Below, one piece after another: positions 1 to 9,628 of a stretch of 64,000 bases of DNA. A program made the translations under genes and the position numbers. The notes under the pieces were generated by a model, which was not told the DNA's origin, searched no databases, and worked only from the letters and a program-made list of their open reading frames with translations. Source of the DNA: Alkalicoccus halolimnae (lineage in GTDB: Bacteria; Bacillota; Bacilli; Bacillales; Salisediminibacteriaceae); assembly GCF_008014775.2 (NCBI RefSeq), contig NZ_CP144914.1:186001-250000 (forward strand), read 5' to 3'. Each line of letters starts with the position of its first letter. Position 1 is the first letter of the stretch.

Positions 1-1
1 T

Positions 2-703
2 ACGCTGAATGACCGAGGGGATGACATGTACGGCTTCGATATCGATCAGAATGATCAGCTCGTACCGAGTATTTTCGCTTGGCAGAACGGATGGGAATAC
101 GATGTAGAGGCCGGAGCAGAAAATTTTGCCGAGGATTCATTCAGGGAGGCGATGGAATACTATCATTCGTTCTTTGATGAAGAGCTGGTCCAGGAATCTG
201 AAGGGGTACCGATTGAACAAGGTTTTGAGGAAGGAACCAAACCTATGTTCATGAGCGGACCTTGGATGGTAAATATCATTAATAATACAACAGAAGGTAT
301 AGACGGGGACTGGGAGGTAGCAGTACTTCCAGGTCAAGAGAAAAACGCTTCAGCAATTGGAGGCTCTCATTTGAGCGTGTTTGCTCATACTGATCACGTC
401 GAGGAATCCCTCGAATTCCTCTCGTTCATGTCCGAGCCGGATACGCAGACAGCCTGGTTTGAAGAAACAAATGCGCTGCCTGCCCGTCAATCTGCCTGGG
501 ATAATGAAGTTCTTGCAGAAGATGAAAAACTGGCAGTCTTTGGAGATCAGCTGGAAGAAGCTGTAGCGCCTCCAGTTATACCAGAATGGGAAAATGTTGC
601 ACAAGAACTGTTGTCATCACTTGAGAGAGTTAACCGCGGGAATGCTGAAGTAGATGAAGAAATGGATAACTTCCAGCAAAATGCGGAAAGAAGACTTAAT
701 TAA
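2..703 (+). CDS. Sugar ABC transporter substrate-binding protein, C-terminal part (5' end outside window)
   Basis: The reading frame is open from the left edge, so this is the last 233 residues of a longer protein; family 1 solute-binding proteins usually have about 420 residues. The visible part shows the family's usual C-terminal lobe, with GTKPMFMSGPWMV, GGSHLSVFAHTDHVEESLEFLSFM and a tail ending NFQQNAERRLN. It should be a membrane-anchored extracytoplasmic lipoprotein that hands oligosaccharides to the two permeases encoded directly downstream. The lipobox lies outside the window. From the neighbours (GH3, GH144-like and GH94 enzymes) the ligand is inferred to be beta-1,2-glucooligosaccharides (sophoro-oligosaccharides). 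The family call is firm; the ligand rests on context. Confidence 0.85.
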   Translation, partial: TLNDRGDDMYGFDIDQNDQLVPSIFAWQNGWEYDVEAGAENFAEDSFREAMEYYHSFFDEELVQESEGVPIEQGFEEGTKPMFMSGPWMVNIINNTTEGIDGDWEVAVLPGQEKNASAIGGSHLSVFAHTDHVEESLEFLSFMSEPDTQTAWFEETNALPARQSAWDNEVLAEDEKLAVFGDQLEEAVAPPVIPEWENVAQELLSSLERVNRGNAEVDEEMDNFQQNAERRLN

Positions 704-763
704 TAACGAAGGGAGGGGGATTGAGATCCTCCTCCATGATTATAAATAAAGGAGGGCGGCAGC

Positions 764-1645
764 ATGAATCATCGGAATGCATGGACGCCTTGGCTGTTTA
801 TAGGACCAGCCATCCTACTGCTGTTGGTATTTGCAATTCTGCCTATCTTTGTCAGCCTTGTAATCAGCTTTACCGACATTGATCTGGTGGGACTTGGAAA
901 TTGGGATGCTATCGAATTTATTGGACTGGAAAACTTTATAAACCTGTTTCAGGATCCCCTGTTTCGTCAGTCTCTTTACAATTCCCTGGTTTACGTAGTT
1001 ATTGGGGTGCCGCTTGTCATTATTTGCTCTTTCAGTATCGCACTTCTGCTGAATTATGCGACCTCAAAACTATTTACGATATTTCGGGTTGTTTATTATG
1101 TGCCTTCAGTAACAAATATTGTTGCTATAGCAGTGGTGTGGGGCTTTTTATACAATCAGGATGTCGGACTGTTCAACTTTGTTCTCGACTTCTTTGGGGT
1201 AGATCCGGTGCCGTGGCTTGAGCATCCATTTATTGCTAAACTTTCGTTGATACTGCTTGCAGTGTGGAAAGGACTGGGAATTAATATGCTCATCTATCTG
1301 GCGGCTCTCCAGTCAATTCCAAACTCATATTATGAGGCAGCAAACATCGATGGAGCCAACAAGCTGCAGAAGCTTCGTTACATAACTATTCCATCTCTCA
1401 GCTACGCGACTTTTTTCGTCACTGTGACGACGTTAATCGGTTGGCTGCAATTTTTTGAAGAACCGTTTGTCATGACAGGTGGTGGACCACTTGATGGCAC
1501 GATGTCGATGGCTCTTTTCATCTATCAGGAGGGGTTCCAATATAATGAATTCGGATATGCTGCTGCTGCCTCCCTTGTATTATTCATTTTAATTATTGTT
1601 GTAACGATGGTTCAATTTACGTTCAATAAATCGGATAAGGATTGA
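764..1645 (+). CDS. Sugar ABC transporter permease, MalF type
   Basis: This is a 293-residue integral membrane protein with about six hydrophobic segments. The cytoplasmic EAA loop reads YYEAANIDGANKLQKLRYITIP near residue 200 and contacts the ATPase. The start is ATG after AAAGGAGGG. It should form one half of the transmembrane channel for the oligosaccharides bound by the upstream lipoprotein. It overlaps the extended frame of the next permease gene, as expected for one operon. No ATPase gene lies in this operon within the window, so a shared MsmK/UgpC-type ATPase encoded elsewhere is likely, as is common for this importer family in Bacillota. Confidence 0.92.
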   Translation: MNHRNAWTPWLFIGPAILLLLVFAILPIFVSLVISFTDIDLVGLGNWDAIEFIGLENFINLFQDPLFRQSLYNSLVYVVIGVPLVIICSFSIALLLNYATSKLFTIFRVVYYVPSVTNIVAIAVVWGFLYNQDVGLFNFVLDFFGVDPVPWLEHPFIAKLSLILLAVWKGLGINMLIYLAALQSIPNSYYEAANIDGANKLQKLRYITIPSLSYATFFVTVTTLIGWLQFFEEPFVMTGGGPLDGTMSMALFIYQEGFQYNEFGYAAAASLVLFILIIVVTMVQFTFNKSDKD

Positions 1646-1656
1646 GGTGCTCACCT

Positions 1657-2472
1657 ATGAAACAAAAGCTGGAGAAATGGATAATTACACTTGTGCTTGT
1701 AGTAGGCGGGTTCCTCGTTTCGATCCCTTTTTTCTGGATGATTTTAAGCTCTTTTAAACCGGAACGGGAAGCTCGTTCGATGCCTCCAACACTATGGCCG
1801 GAAAACTTTACATTTGAACATTACTTGAATCTGTTTCAAAACTTAAATTTTGGAACGTATTTTACGAATACACTGATCATCGTTCTTTTTTCCATGCTAG
1901 GGCTGCTTTTCAATACGATGGCTGGCTATGGATTTGCAAAGTTTCATTTTAAAGGCAAGGAAGCCGTCTTTATCGGCGTGCTTGCTACGATGATGATTCC
2001 CGCGCAGGTGTCAATGATACCCGTGTACTTAATCCTAAATCAGATGAGTTTAACGAATACGATGTCCGGGATTATTCTTCCTGGTCTGATTGCTGCCTTT
2101 AACATCTTTTTGATCCGGCAGTTTATGACGACCATTCCCAACGATTTAATAGAATCAGCTCGGATCGACGGTGCGAGGGAATTTCGTATTTTCTTTCAAA
2201 TTATCTTACCGCTCTCGAAACCGGTACTTGCAGTGCAGGTGATTTTGACGTTCGTAGGGGCATGGAACAGCTTTTTATGGCCACTTATTGTTGCAAATGA
2301 CCAGGGCCTTTATACACTATCTGTTGGGCTGGCACTTCTGCAAGGCCAGAATGCAAGCAGTTTTGCGCTGCAGATGGCGGGTGCCACTGTCATGGTCATT
2401 CCGGTACTGATTCTGTTTATGTTTGTCCAGAAATACATCGTTCAAGGTTTCAATACGACTGGAATTAAATAA
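1657..2472 (+). CDS. Sugar ABC transporter permease, MalG type
   Basis: The product has 271 residues if it starts at the ATG at 1657, which sits 6 bases after GAGGTG. The in-frame TTG at 1642 overlaps the previous gene and has no good ribosome site. It has about six membrane segments and the EAA loop DLIESARIDGAREFRIFFQIILP near residue 180. It ends in the usual MalG-type tail, KYIVQGFNTTGIK. It pairs with the MalF-type permease to form the import channel. It is followed after 15 bases by the GH3 gene, so transport and intracellular hydrolysis are probably co-transcribed. Confidence 0.92.
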   Translation: MKQKLEKWIITLVLVVGGFLVSIPFFWMILSSFKPEREARSMPPTLWPENFTFEHYLNLFQNLNFGTYFTNTLIIVLFSMLGLLFNTMAGYGFAKFHFKGKEAVFIGVLATMMIPAQVSMIPVYLILNQMSLTNTMSGIILPGLIAAFNIFLIRQFMTTIPNDLIESARIDGAREFRIFFQIILPLSKPVLAVQVILTFVGAWNSFLWPLIVANDQGLYTLSVGLALLQGQNASSFALQMAGATVMVIPVLILFMFVQKYIVQGFNTTGIK

Positions 2473-2487
2473 GACAGGAGGTCTCTT

Positions 2488-4659
2488 ATGGAAGATATAC
2501 AGCTGACAGAACTCTTGGGAAAAATGACACTTGATGAAAAAATCGAACAAATGACACAAGTTACGGCAGCATTTATTAATAATGAATATTCAGGAGGGGC
2601 CGTTACCGGCCCGTTTGCTGAGATGGACATTGCCAAAGTAAAAACTTCGGGTTCAGGATCAGTCCTTGGAGAAGCTGGCGCTGCCAAGCTTAATAGAATG
2701 CAAAAAAACTACATCGACAATCATCGGCTTCAAATACCGCTGTTGTTTATGGCAGACATTATTCACGGCTATAAGACGATCTTTCCTGTGCCGCTCGCCA
2801 TCGGTTGCTCGTGGGATATCGAGGCAGCAGAATACAGTGCGAAGATTGCTGCCCAGGAAGCAGCCGCTTCCGGTTTACATGTGACTTTCTCGCCGATGGT
2901 TGATCTCGTACGAGACCCACGATGGGGGAGAGTGATGGAAAGTACCGGTGAGGATCGTTTGTTGAACAGTCTATTTGCTGAAGCATTCGTCAAAGGCTAT
3001 CAAGGAAAGGACTTAAAGAACACGGATACACTCGCTGCCTGTGTGAAACACTTTGCTGCCTATGGAGCACCGGAAGGCGGCCGCGACTATAATACCGTAG
3101 ATGTCTCAGAACGAGAACTTTACGAGCAGTATCTTCCGGCCTACAAAGCGGCTATCGACGCAGGTGCGAATCTGGTAATGACTGCGTTCAACACCGTAGA
3201 CGGCATCCCTGCAACGAGCAACCGACCGCTGCTAAGGGGAAAACTCAGAGAAGGAATGAAGTTCAACGGTGTCCTCATTTCCGACTGGGGGGCTGTACAG
3301 GAGGCGATTCCCCACGGTGTAGCGGAGAACAAACGGGAAGCGGCAAAAAAGTCAGCACTTGCAGGAGTGGATATCGAAATGATGACGCCTTGCTATTTGA
3401 ATCACTTAAAAGAACTTGTAGAAGAAGGGGAAGTGGAAGAAGACTTGCTCGACGAGTCTGTCCTGCGCATTCTCCAGCTTAAAAACAAACTCGGTTTGTT
3501 TGAAAATCCTTACAGGGGAGCAGATGAAGAAACGGAACGTATCGCACTTCTCACCGAAACACACAGGGAAAGAGCACGGGAGCTTGCAGCGGACAGTTGT
3601 GTCCTTCTGAAAAACAAGAATGATGTACTGCCGCTCACGAAAAGTGCAAAAGTTGCCTTGATCGGACCTTTTGCGGAAAGTAAAGACCTTATGGGCGCTT
3701 GGTCTATCTATGGAGAGGAGAAGGATGTGGTGTCTCTTGCAGAGGGAATGACCTCTGTATCATCTTCGCTGCTTACCGCTATGGGGAGCGGGATTCATTC
3801 TACAAATGATTATCTGCTTGAGGAAGCTCGTCAAAAGGCCGAAGAAGCAGATGTAATTGTCCTTGCTCTTGGAGAACACTCAGAAATGAGTGGAGAAGCG
3901 GGGAGCCGTTCTCAGATCACTCTTCCTCAGGCGCAGCTTCGCCTTGCCGAAGCCGTTCGATCTTTCGGGAAGCCGATCATAACCGTACTCTTCAATGGGC
4001 GTCCTTTAGATGTAAGCCAACTTTTAATGGTATCTGATGCTGTACTAGAGGCATGGTTTCCAGGGTCTGAAGGTGGACATGCTGTCAGTGACCTGCTGTA
4101 TGGGAAAAGGAATCCTTCTGGGCGCCTGACTATGTCGTTTCCATACAATGCAGGGCAGATTCCAGTGTACTACAACCATTACAACACTGGTCGCCCTAAA
4201 AAAAGCGGGACAACAGAAGACCGTTTTTTATCACAATACCTGGATGTGCCGAATGAGCCACAATTTCCTTTCGGTTTCGGGCTGAGCTACACTTCCTTTA
4301 CATACGGAAGCATGAGCCTTTCAAGAGACACTTTTTCACAGGAAGAACCACTTGAAGTCACTGTTGATATTACGAATTCAGGAAGCTGTTGGGGAAGAGA
4401 AGTTGTTCAGCTGTATACGCAGGACGTAACAGGAGAAGTCGTCCGACCGGTCAATGAGTTAAAGGACTTTCGGCTCGTTAAGCTGAACCCTGGGGAAACA
4501 GAAACAGTCCGTTTTCATGTGGATACCTCAATGCTTGGTTATTACCACTCTGACTTGAGTTGGGATTGGGATCCGGGCGCGGTGCGCATCCGGGTTGGTC
4601 GTAACAGTGAAGACACACAGGAAAAAACTGTTACATTAACTAAAATATCGAAAGGATGA
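2488..4659 (+). CDS. GH3 beta-glucosidase, probably acting on sophorose and beta-1,2-oligoglucans
   Basis: This 723-residue enzyme has the full GH3 layout: N-terminal barrel, alpha/beta sandwich and C-terminal fibronectin-III-like domain (SGSCWGREVVQLYTQD). The predicted nucleophile is D266 in GVLISDWGA; the probable acid/base is E470 in MSGEAGSR. Substrate-pocket motifs KHFAAYGAPEGGRDYNT and DPRWGR are present. There is no signal peptide, so it works in the cytoplasm. It would cleave non-reducing-end glucose from imported oligosaccharides. GH3 enzymes encoded beside GH94 1,2-beta-oligoglucan phosphorylases, as in Listeria innocua, are known to prefer sophorose-type substrates; that specificity here is inferred from the neighbours. 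The start follows AGGAGGT. Confidence 0.93.
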   Translation: MEDIQLTELLGKMTLDEKIEQMTQVTAAFINNEYSGGAVTGPFAEMDIAKVKTSGSGSVLGEAGAAKLNRMQKNYIDNHRLQIPLLFMADIIHGYKTIFPVPLAIGCSWDIEAAEYSAKIAAQEAAASGLHVTFSPMVDLVRDPRWGRVMESTGEDRLLNSLFAEAFVKGYQGKDLKNTDTLAACVKHFAAYGAPEGGRDYNTVDVSERELYEQYLPAYKAAIDAGANLVMTAFNTVDGIPATSNRPLLRGKLREGMKFNGVLISDWGAVQEAIPHGVAENKREAAKKSALAGVDIEMMTPCYLNHLKELVEEGEVEEDLLDESVLRILQLKNKLGLFENPYRGADEETERIALLTETHRERARELAADSCVLLKNKNDVLPLTKSAKVALIGPFAESKDLMGAWSIYGEEKDVVSLAEGMTSVSSSLLTAMGSGIHSTNDYLLEEARQKAEEADVIVLALGEHSEMSGEAGSRSQITLPQAQLRLAEAVRSFGKPIITVLFNGRPLDVSQLLMVSDAVLEAWFPGSEGGHAVSDLLYGKRNPSGRLTMSFPYNAGQIPVYYNHYNTGRPKKSGTTEDRFLSQYLDVPNEPQFPFGFGLSYTSFTYGSMSLSRDTFSQEEPLEVTVDITNSGSCWGREVVQLYTQDVTGEVVRPVNELKDFRLVKLNPGETETVRFHVDTSMLGYYHSDLSWDWDPGAVRIRVGRNSEDTQEKTVTLTKISKG

Positions 4660-4665
4660 TTTATT

Positions 4666-6013
4666 ATGAAAAAAAACGGCTTTAGTACTTTCAGTCTTGA
4701 TGGGAACGGCAGTTATTCCGGAAGCAGCCTCCGCTTCAATTGAGCAGCCACCCGGAAAGCAGAAGGCGATGGACAAGCAGTTTGAATCTGTAGCTAAACA
4801 GACATATAAATATTTTGAGGATTTTACAGATGAAGAGACAGGACTCACTTCCGATATCGTCCGTCTCGATGAAGGAGAAGAAGGAGAGCATACATCACCA
4901 ACGAATATTGGTCTGTACATGCTTAGCGTAATTTCGGCAGAAGAAATGGGCTTTATTACTAAAAAAGAAGCAATGACAGAGATTCAGAAAACTCTCGACA
5001 GCCTTGAGGATATGGAGACATGGAATGGTCTCTACTATAACTGGTATTACACAGAAGATGCGAGTCTGATGACAGATTGGGGGCAGTTTATCTCCCAGGT
5101 GGATAACGGATGGCTGACGGCAGCGCTTTATGTCGTTTCTGAGGCATATGATGAACTATCAGAACAGTCATGGGATTTGGCAGAAGGGATGGATTATTCC
5201 ACTTTATACGATGAAGAGGAAAATCTTTTTTACGGGGGATTTGATGTCGAGGACGACGCCTATACAGAACATCATTATGGCGCTTTGTACACGGAGCCGC
5301 GGATGACCAGCTACCTCGCGATCGGAAAGGGAGATGTTCCTTCTGAACATTGGTGGCACATGGACCGCACCCTTCCTGCTGAGTGGGACTGGCAGAGTCA
5401 GACTCCAGAAGGTTACGAAGTTGAATATGATGGAGTCTCCTTTTTCCAGGGCCACTATGATTATGAAGGAATTAAATTTGTGCCAAGCTGGGGTGGAAGC
5501 ATGTTTGAAGGGCTGATGCCAGGTCTGCTGATCAAGGAAAAGGAACTGGGAACGAAAGGGCTGGGATTGAACAACGCCCGTCATGTGGAAGTTCAGCAGG
5601 CTTATGCAGATGATCAGGACTATCCTGCATGGGGATTTTCTCCTGCAGCAGTGCCTGGTGACTATCAGGAGTTTGGGGTTCCGGCCGCAGGGATTGAAGG
5701 TTATCCGGAAACAGGTATTGTTACCCCACATGCTTCATTTCTTGCTCTCGACTATGACCCGAAAGCCGTTTACGAAAATATGAAATCGCTCCGCTCACTT
5801 GGTGCTTATGGACCGTATGGATTTTTTGACACAGTAGATATGAATTCTGGACAAGTGACAAAAGCCTACCTTGCTCTTGATCAGGGAATGATAATGCTCT
5901 CAATTGCAAACCATCTGCACGATGGGCTTATTAAAGAATACTTTCATAATACAAAAATTGGATCCGCTCCGGAACACTTACTTGAAAGGGAGGAGTTCTC
6001 CATTCAAGAATAA
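4666..6013 (+). pseudogene. GH144-like endo-beta-1,2-glucanase with a frameshift in its signal-peptide codons
   Basis: The mature frame (437 residues from the ATG at 4700) looks like a GH144/glucoamylase-like (alpha/alpha)6 enzyme: LTSDIVRLDEGEE, TSPTNIGLYMLSV, WNGLYYNWY, FVPSWGGSMFEGLMPGLL, YGPYGFFDTVD. Family members hydrolyse beta-1,2-glucan to short oligosaccharides outside the cell. The natural start, ATG 4666 after AAAGGATG, is followed by eight A residues (4669-4676) and runs into a stop after 25 codons. With seven A the frame would read MKKTALVLSVLMG then TAVIPEAASA, a clean signal peptide. The TTG at 4697 or ATG at 4700 could start translation but would lose most of that signal. A sequencing error, a true lesion, phase variation or polymerase slippage are all possible, so "pseudogene" is provisional. 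The body of the gene is intact. Confidence 0.72.
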
Positions 6014-6089
6014 TAAATCAATTGATGAAGAGTTTCGAAAAGGTGCATGGAGGACGTTTTCATAAGTCATGTCCAAGTAAGACAATAGG

Positions 6090-6125
6090 AAGCTGGGGGT
6101 CTCTCCCAGAACAGAGATCCAGCGA
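6090..6125 (+). other. Intercistronic hairpin between glucanase and phosphorylase genes
   Basis: In the 216-base gap, GCTGG and GGTCTCT pair with AGAGATC and CCAGC around a loop of about eight bases. No T run follows, so it is not a classical terminator. It may be an RNA-processing or stability element that sets expression of the downstream phosphorylase separately. This is read by eye; no folding energy was calculated. Confidence 0.4.
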
Positions 6126-6229
6126 AGTTTTCCATAAAAAAACAACAGAGAACGCTAATAAAGTCTTTTATTAAAAACAGATTTGTTAGGAGAAAAATTA
6201 TTTTCAAAGCAGAAGGAAGTAGTGATAGC

Positions 6230-9200
6230 GTGAAAATACATGCAGAAAAAACAGAAACATACAGCTTATCGGCTGGCTCAGTTACGTTTCAGTTTTCTAA
6301 AGCCGGGGATCTTCTCCAATTGGCCTCGGGATCTGTCATGATTAATCAGGTGATTGGAAATATCCTGGATGGATCGATGAACAATGTTTATTTAAGAAAG
6401 AAACAAGGAAATACCAGCAGTTTTACAAAGCTTATCGGAGCCAGCTCCCCTTCAATCGTCTTATTAAAGGAAAACAGTATTAATTGGCAAGGGATCTGGG
6501 AAGGGATTGAATACGAGCTTCGCTTTCTTCCGGGAAGAGACAATATGTGGTTCTGGGAAGTTACCCTTAATGGGGAGAACGGGGAAGTAGAAGTCATCTA
6601 CGGCCAGGATCTCGGTCTCGGCGATACGGGGATGGTGCGTAATAACGAGGCCTATGCCTCCCAGTATATAGACCACCGACCATTTTGGACTGAGGAAGGC
6701 TGGGTTGTCTGCAGCCGCCAGAACCAGCCCCAAAAGACTGGTCACCCATTTTTACAGCAGGGAGCATTAACTGGAGTTAAAGGGTATAGTACAGATGGTT
6801 TTCAGTTTTTTGGTAAAACCTACAGGGAAACAGAGGCCCCTGCGCTTTTACAGCAGCAGGCGACGTTTCCCAATGAGGTCTATCAGTATGAATTTGCCTA
6901 CACTGGATTACAGTCCCGTACTGTGACTTTGAACGAACCGCAGAAGGTAGTTTTTTACGCAGCTTATCAGAAGAATCATATGACTGCAGTAGAAAATCCA
7001 CTTCCCGTCTCTGATGTGCTGAGTCAGTATGAGGAGGCAGCAGGCAGGGAAGAACTCCCTCGGGAAAAAACAGGGGAGACATTTACCTTAAAAACAGGAG
7101 CTTCCCTTCAAGGGGAGAGTCTGACAGATACTGAACTGGAGAAAATGTTTCCGAAACGGCAGCAGGAGGAGAAGATCAACGGGAAGATGGCTGCTTTTTT
7201 TACTCCTACTGCGGAACATGTGGTCCTTCCAGCTAAAGAAGCACAGATGGAACGGCCGCACGGTCACATTCTTCTCAGTGGAAAAACGCACGCTGCCGAC
7301 CGTTCGGTAATTACTACAACATCATACATGTACGGCCTGTTTAATTCTCAGATAGCGATAGGTAATACCTCGTTCCATAAATTGATGACAAATGCCCGGA
7401 ACCCTTTAAATATTCTCCACACTTCCGGACAGCGTCTGTATGTAGAAACTGCAGACGGTTGGAGGCTTTTAACGATGCCGTCTTTGTTTGAAATGGGATT
7501 TCATTATGCAAAGTGGTATTACAAGCTGGGAAATGATGTACTGACAGTCACCGTTTTTACTAAAAAAGACCGGGAAGAAATTCAGATGGATGTAAAGTCC
7601 CAAAAGGGAAGTACATACCGGTTTCTTGTCACAAGCCAGCTGAGTATGCAGAATCACGAGTATGAAGTGCCATTCCGACTGGAGGAGCTGGCAGATGGTA
7701 CGAGAATTTTTGCAGACGAAAGGTCAGAAAGCGCGGAAGTATATCCAGACCTATGCTACCGTATGATCTACAGTGGTACAAAAGTAAGAAGGACCGATGA
7801 AACAGCGCTGCTCAGTAACGCGGACCCGGGTGAGGCATCTTTGCTTGTCCATGAAACGGAGGAAACGGCTTCCTGGAGTCTTCTAATTCAAGGGAGTTTA
7901 ACGAAAGAACTTCCTGCACCCGATTTTCTGAAAAGAGAAGAAGAAACTAAATCCTTTCATCAACTATACGATGGGCTGGTAAACGGTTTTTACTTGGAAG
8001 CACCTGGTACTGCACAAGCGGAAGCAGAAAAAATGAATTTGATAAGCCGATGGTATACACATAACATGCTCGTTCATTATACAGTTCCTCACGGTCTGGA
8101 ACAGTATGGCGCAGCAGCTTGGGGGACCCGTGATGTCTGTCAGGGACCCGCGGAGTATTTTCTTGCTGTAGGGAAGTTTGATCAGGTTAAGCATATGCTT
8201 CTTACAGTCTACCGTCAGCAATTTGAAGATACTGGGGGGTGGCCTCAGTGGTTTATGTTCGATGCCTACGAAACGATTAAACAAGAGGAAAGCCATGGGG
8301 ATATTATCGTTTGGCCGCTGAAACTGCTTGCAGATTATTTAGAAGCTTCCGGTGACGAAAATATTTTGAACGAAACGGTCTCCTACACGGATCGGAGCAC
8401 AATGCTTCCTACAAAAAAACAAACAACGCTGGAGGAACACGTAAAAAAACAAATCGCATATATAGAAGAGCATTTTCTCCATGACACCTACTTGTCTTCT
8501 TACGGGGACGGAGACTGGGACGATACACTTCAACCAGCTAATCAGTCACTAAAAAAATATATGGTCAGTACCTGGACAGTAGCGCTGACGTATCAAACAT
8601 TTAAAATGCTTAGTGAAACGCTTCCGGAAGCTCATCCTCTCCATAAAATCAGCTCTAAGCTGAAAGCCGGCATCAAAAGTGACTATGAATACTATTTTAA
8701 GAGAAGCACGGTCCTTCCAGGGTTTGTATATCTGGAAGATCCTCTAAATCCGGAAGTGATGCTGCATCCTGAGGATGAAAAAACGGGAATAGACTACCGG
8801 CTTCTGCCGATGACAAGAAGTATGATTGCTGGAATGCTCACACCCAAAGATGCAGAAACCCATTTTAAAACAATCAAAAAGCATCTTTATTTTCCAGACG
8901 GTGTACGCTTGATGAACAAACCGGCTTCTTATCAAGGTGGGGTGAGTAACCACTTTAAGAGGGCAGAACAGTCGGCTAATTTCGGGAGGGAAATCGGCCT
9001 TCAATATGTCCATGCCCACATTCGTTTTGTGGAAGCTATGGCTGCAATCGGAAAAGAAGAGGAAACTTGGAAAGGTCTGCAGTCGATCAATCCAATCCGT
9101 ATCGCAGACGCAGTTCCAAATGCCTGTACTCGCCAGAGCAATGCTTATTTCAGCAGTTCTGACGGAGCTTTTTTGAACAGAAAGGAAGCAGCAGAAAGGT

Positions 9201-9574
9201 TCGATGAATTAAGAGATGGGAAAATCCCGGTAAAGGGAGGCTGGAGAATCTATTCCAGTGGTCCGGGAATCTACATGCATCAACTGATATGCAATGTGCT
9301 GGGCATTCGCAGGAAACGTGATATGCTTATTTTAGATCCAGTGCTTCCGCAGCACTTGGATGGTCTCATCTTCCACTATCGGGTTGATAACAAGCCGCTT
9401 GTAATCACATATCACCTCCAGCAGGATGCACGGAAGATTGTTATCAACGGCAAAGAAGCAGAGACAGAAGAGATGGATAACCGATATCGGCAGGGAGGAT
9501 TTTCTCTCCCAATTGCAGATTTGCACTCAAACAAAGATAATCAAATAGATATTTATTTAAATCGTTCATTCTGA
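6230..9574 (+). CDS. GH94 1,2-beta-oligoglucan phosphorylase
   Basis: The 1114-residue length matches the long GH94 branch known for 1,2-beta-oligoglucan phosphorylases; cellobiose phosphorylases are about 800 residues. The enzyme uses phosphate to release glucose-1-phosphate from sophoro-oligosaccharides in the cytoplasm. The catalytic region is YGDGDWDDTLQP at residues 758-769, where D762 aligns with the general-acid position of the family's GDWND motif. Other helical-barrel motifs are HYTVPHGLEQYGAAAWGTRDVCQGP near 620 and YQGGVSNHFKRAEQ near 900. The N-terminal beta-sandwich is present and there is no signal peptide. Translation starts at GTG 6230 behind AAGGAAG. Together with the GH3 enzyme it completes intracellular breakdown. 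The family is firm; exact chain-length preference is inferred. Confidence 0.93.
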   Translation: MKIHAEKTETYSLSAGSVTFQFSKAGDLLQLASGSVMINQVIGNILDGSMNNVYLRKKQGNTSSFTKLIGASSPSIVLLKENSINWQGIWEGIEYELRFLPGRDNMWFWEVTLNGENGEVEVIYGQDLGLGDTGMVRNNEAYASQYIDHRPFWTEEGWVVCSRQNQPQKTGHPFLQQGALTGVKGYSTDGFQFFGKTYRETEAPALLQQQATFPNEVYQYEFAYTGLQSRTVTLNEPQKVVFYAAYQKNHMTAVENPLPVSDVLSQYEEAAGREELPREKTGETFTLKTGASLQGESLTDTELEKMFPKRQQEEKINGKMAAFFTPTAEHVVLPAKEAQMERPHGHILLSGKTHAADRSVITTTSYMYGLFNSQIAIGNTSFHKLMTNARNPLNILHTSGQRLYVETADGWRLLTMPSLFEMGFHYAKWYYKLGNDVLTVTVFTKKDREEIQMDVKSQKGSTYRFLVTSQLSMQNHEYEVPFRLEELADGTRIFADERSESAEVYPDLCYRMIYSGTKVRRTDETALLSNADPGEASLLVHETEETASWSLLIQGSLTKELPAPDFLKREEETKSFHQLYDGLVNGFYLEAPGTAQAEAEKMNLISRWYTHNMLVHYTVPHGLEQYGAAAWGTRDVCQGPAEYFLAVGKFDQVKHMLLTVYRQQFEDTGGWPQWFMFDAYETIKQEESHGDIIVWPLKLLADYLEASGDENILNETVSYTDRSTMLPTKKQTTLEEHVKKQIAYIEEHFLHDTYLSSYGDGDWDDTLQPANQSLKKYMVSTWTVALTYQTFKMLSETLPEAHPLHKISSKLKAGIKSDYEYYFKRSTVLPGFVYLEDPLNPEVMLHPEDEKTGIDYRLLPMTRSMIAGMLTPKDAETHFKTIKKHLYFPDGVRLMNKPASYQGGVSNHFKRAEQSANFGREIGLQYVHAHIRFVEAMAAIGKEEETWKGLQSINPIRIADAVPNACTRQSNAYFSSSDGAFLNRKEAAERFDELRDGKIPVKGGWRIYSSGPGIYMHQLICNVLGIRRKRDMLILDPVLPQHLDGLIFHYRVDNKPLVITYHLQQDARKIVINGKEAETEEMDNRYRQGGFSLPIADLHSNKDNQIDIYLNRSF

Positions 9575-9628
9575 TCATGACAGTATAAAATCGATAAAAG
9601 ACTCTGTTTAGGAAAGGAGGGTTCCAGC

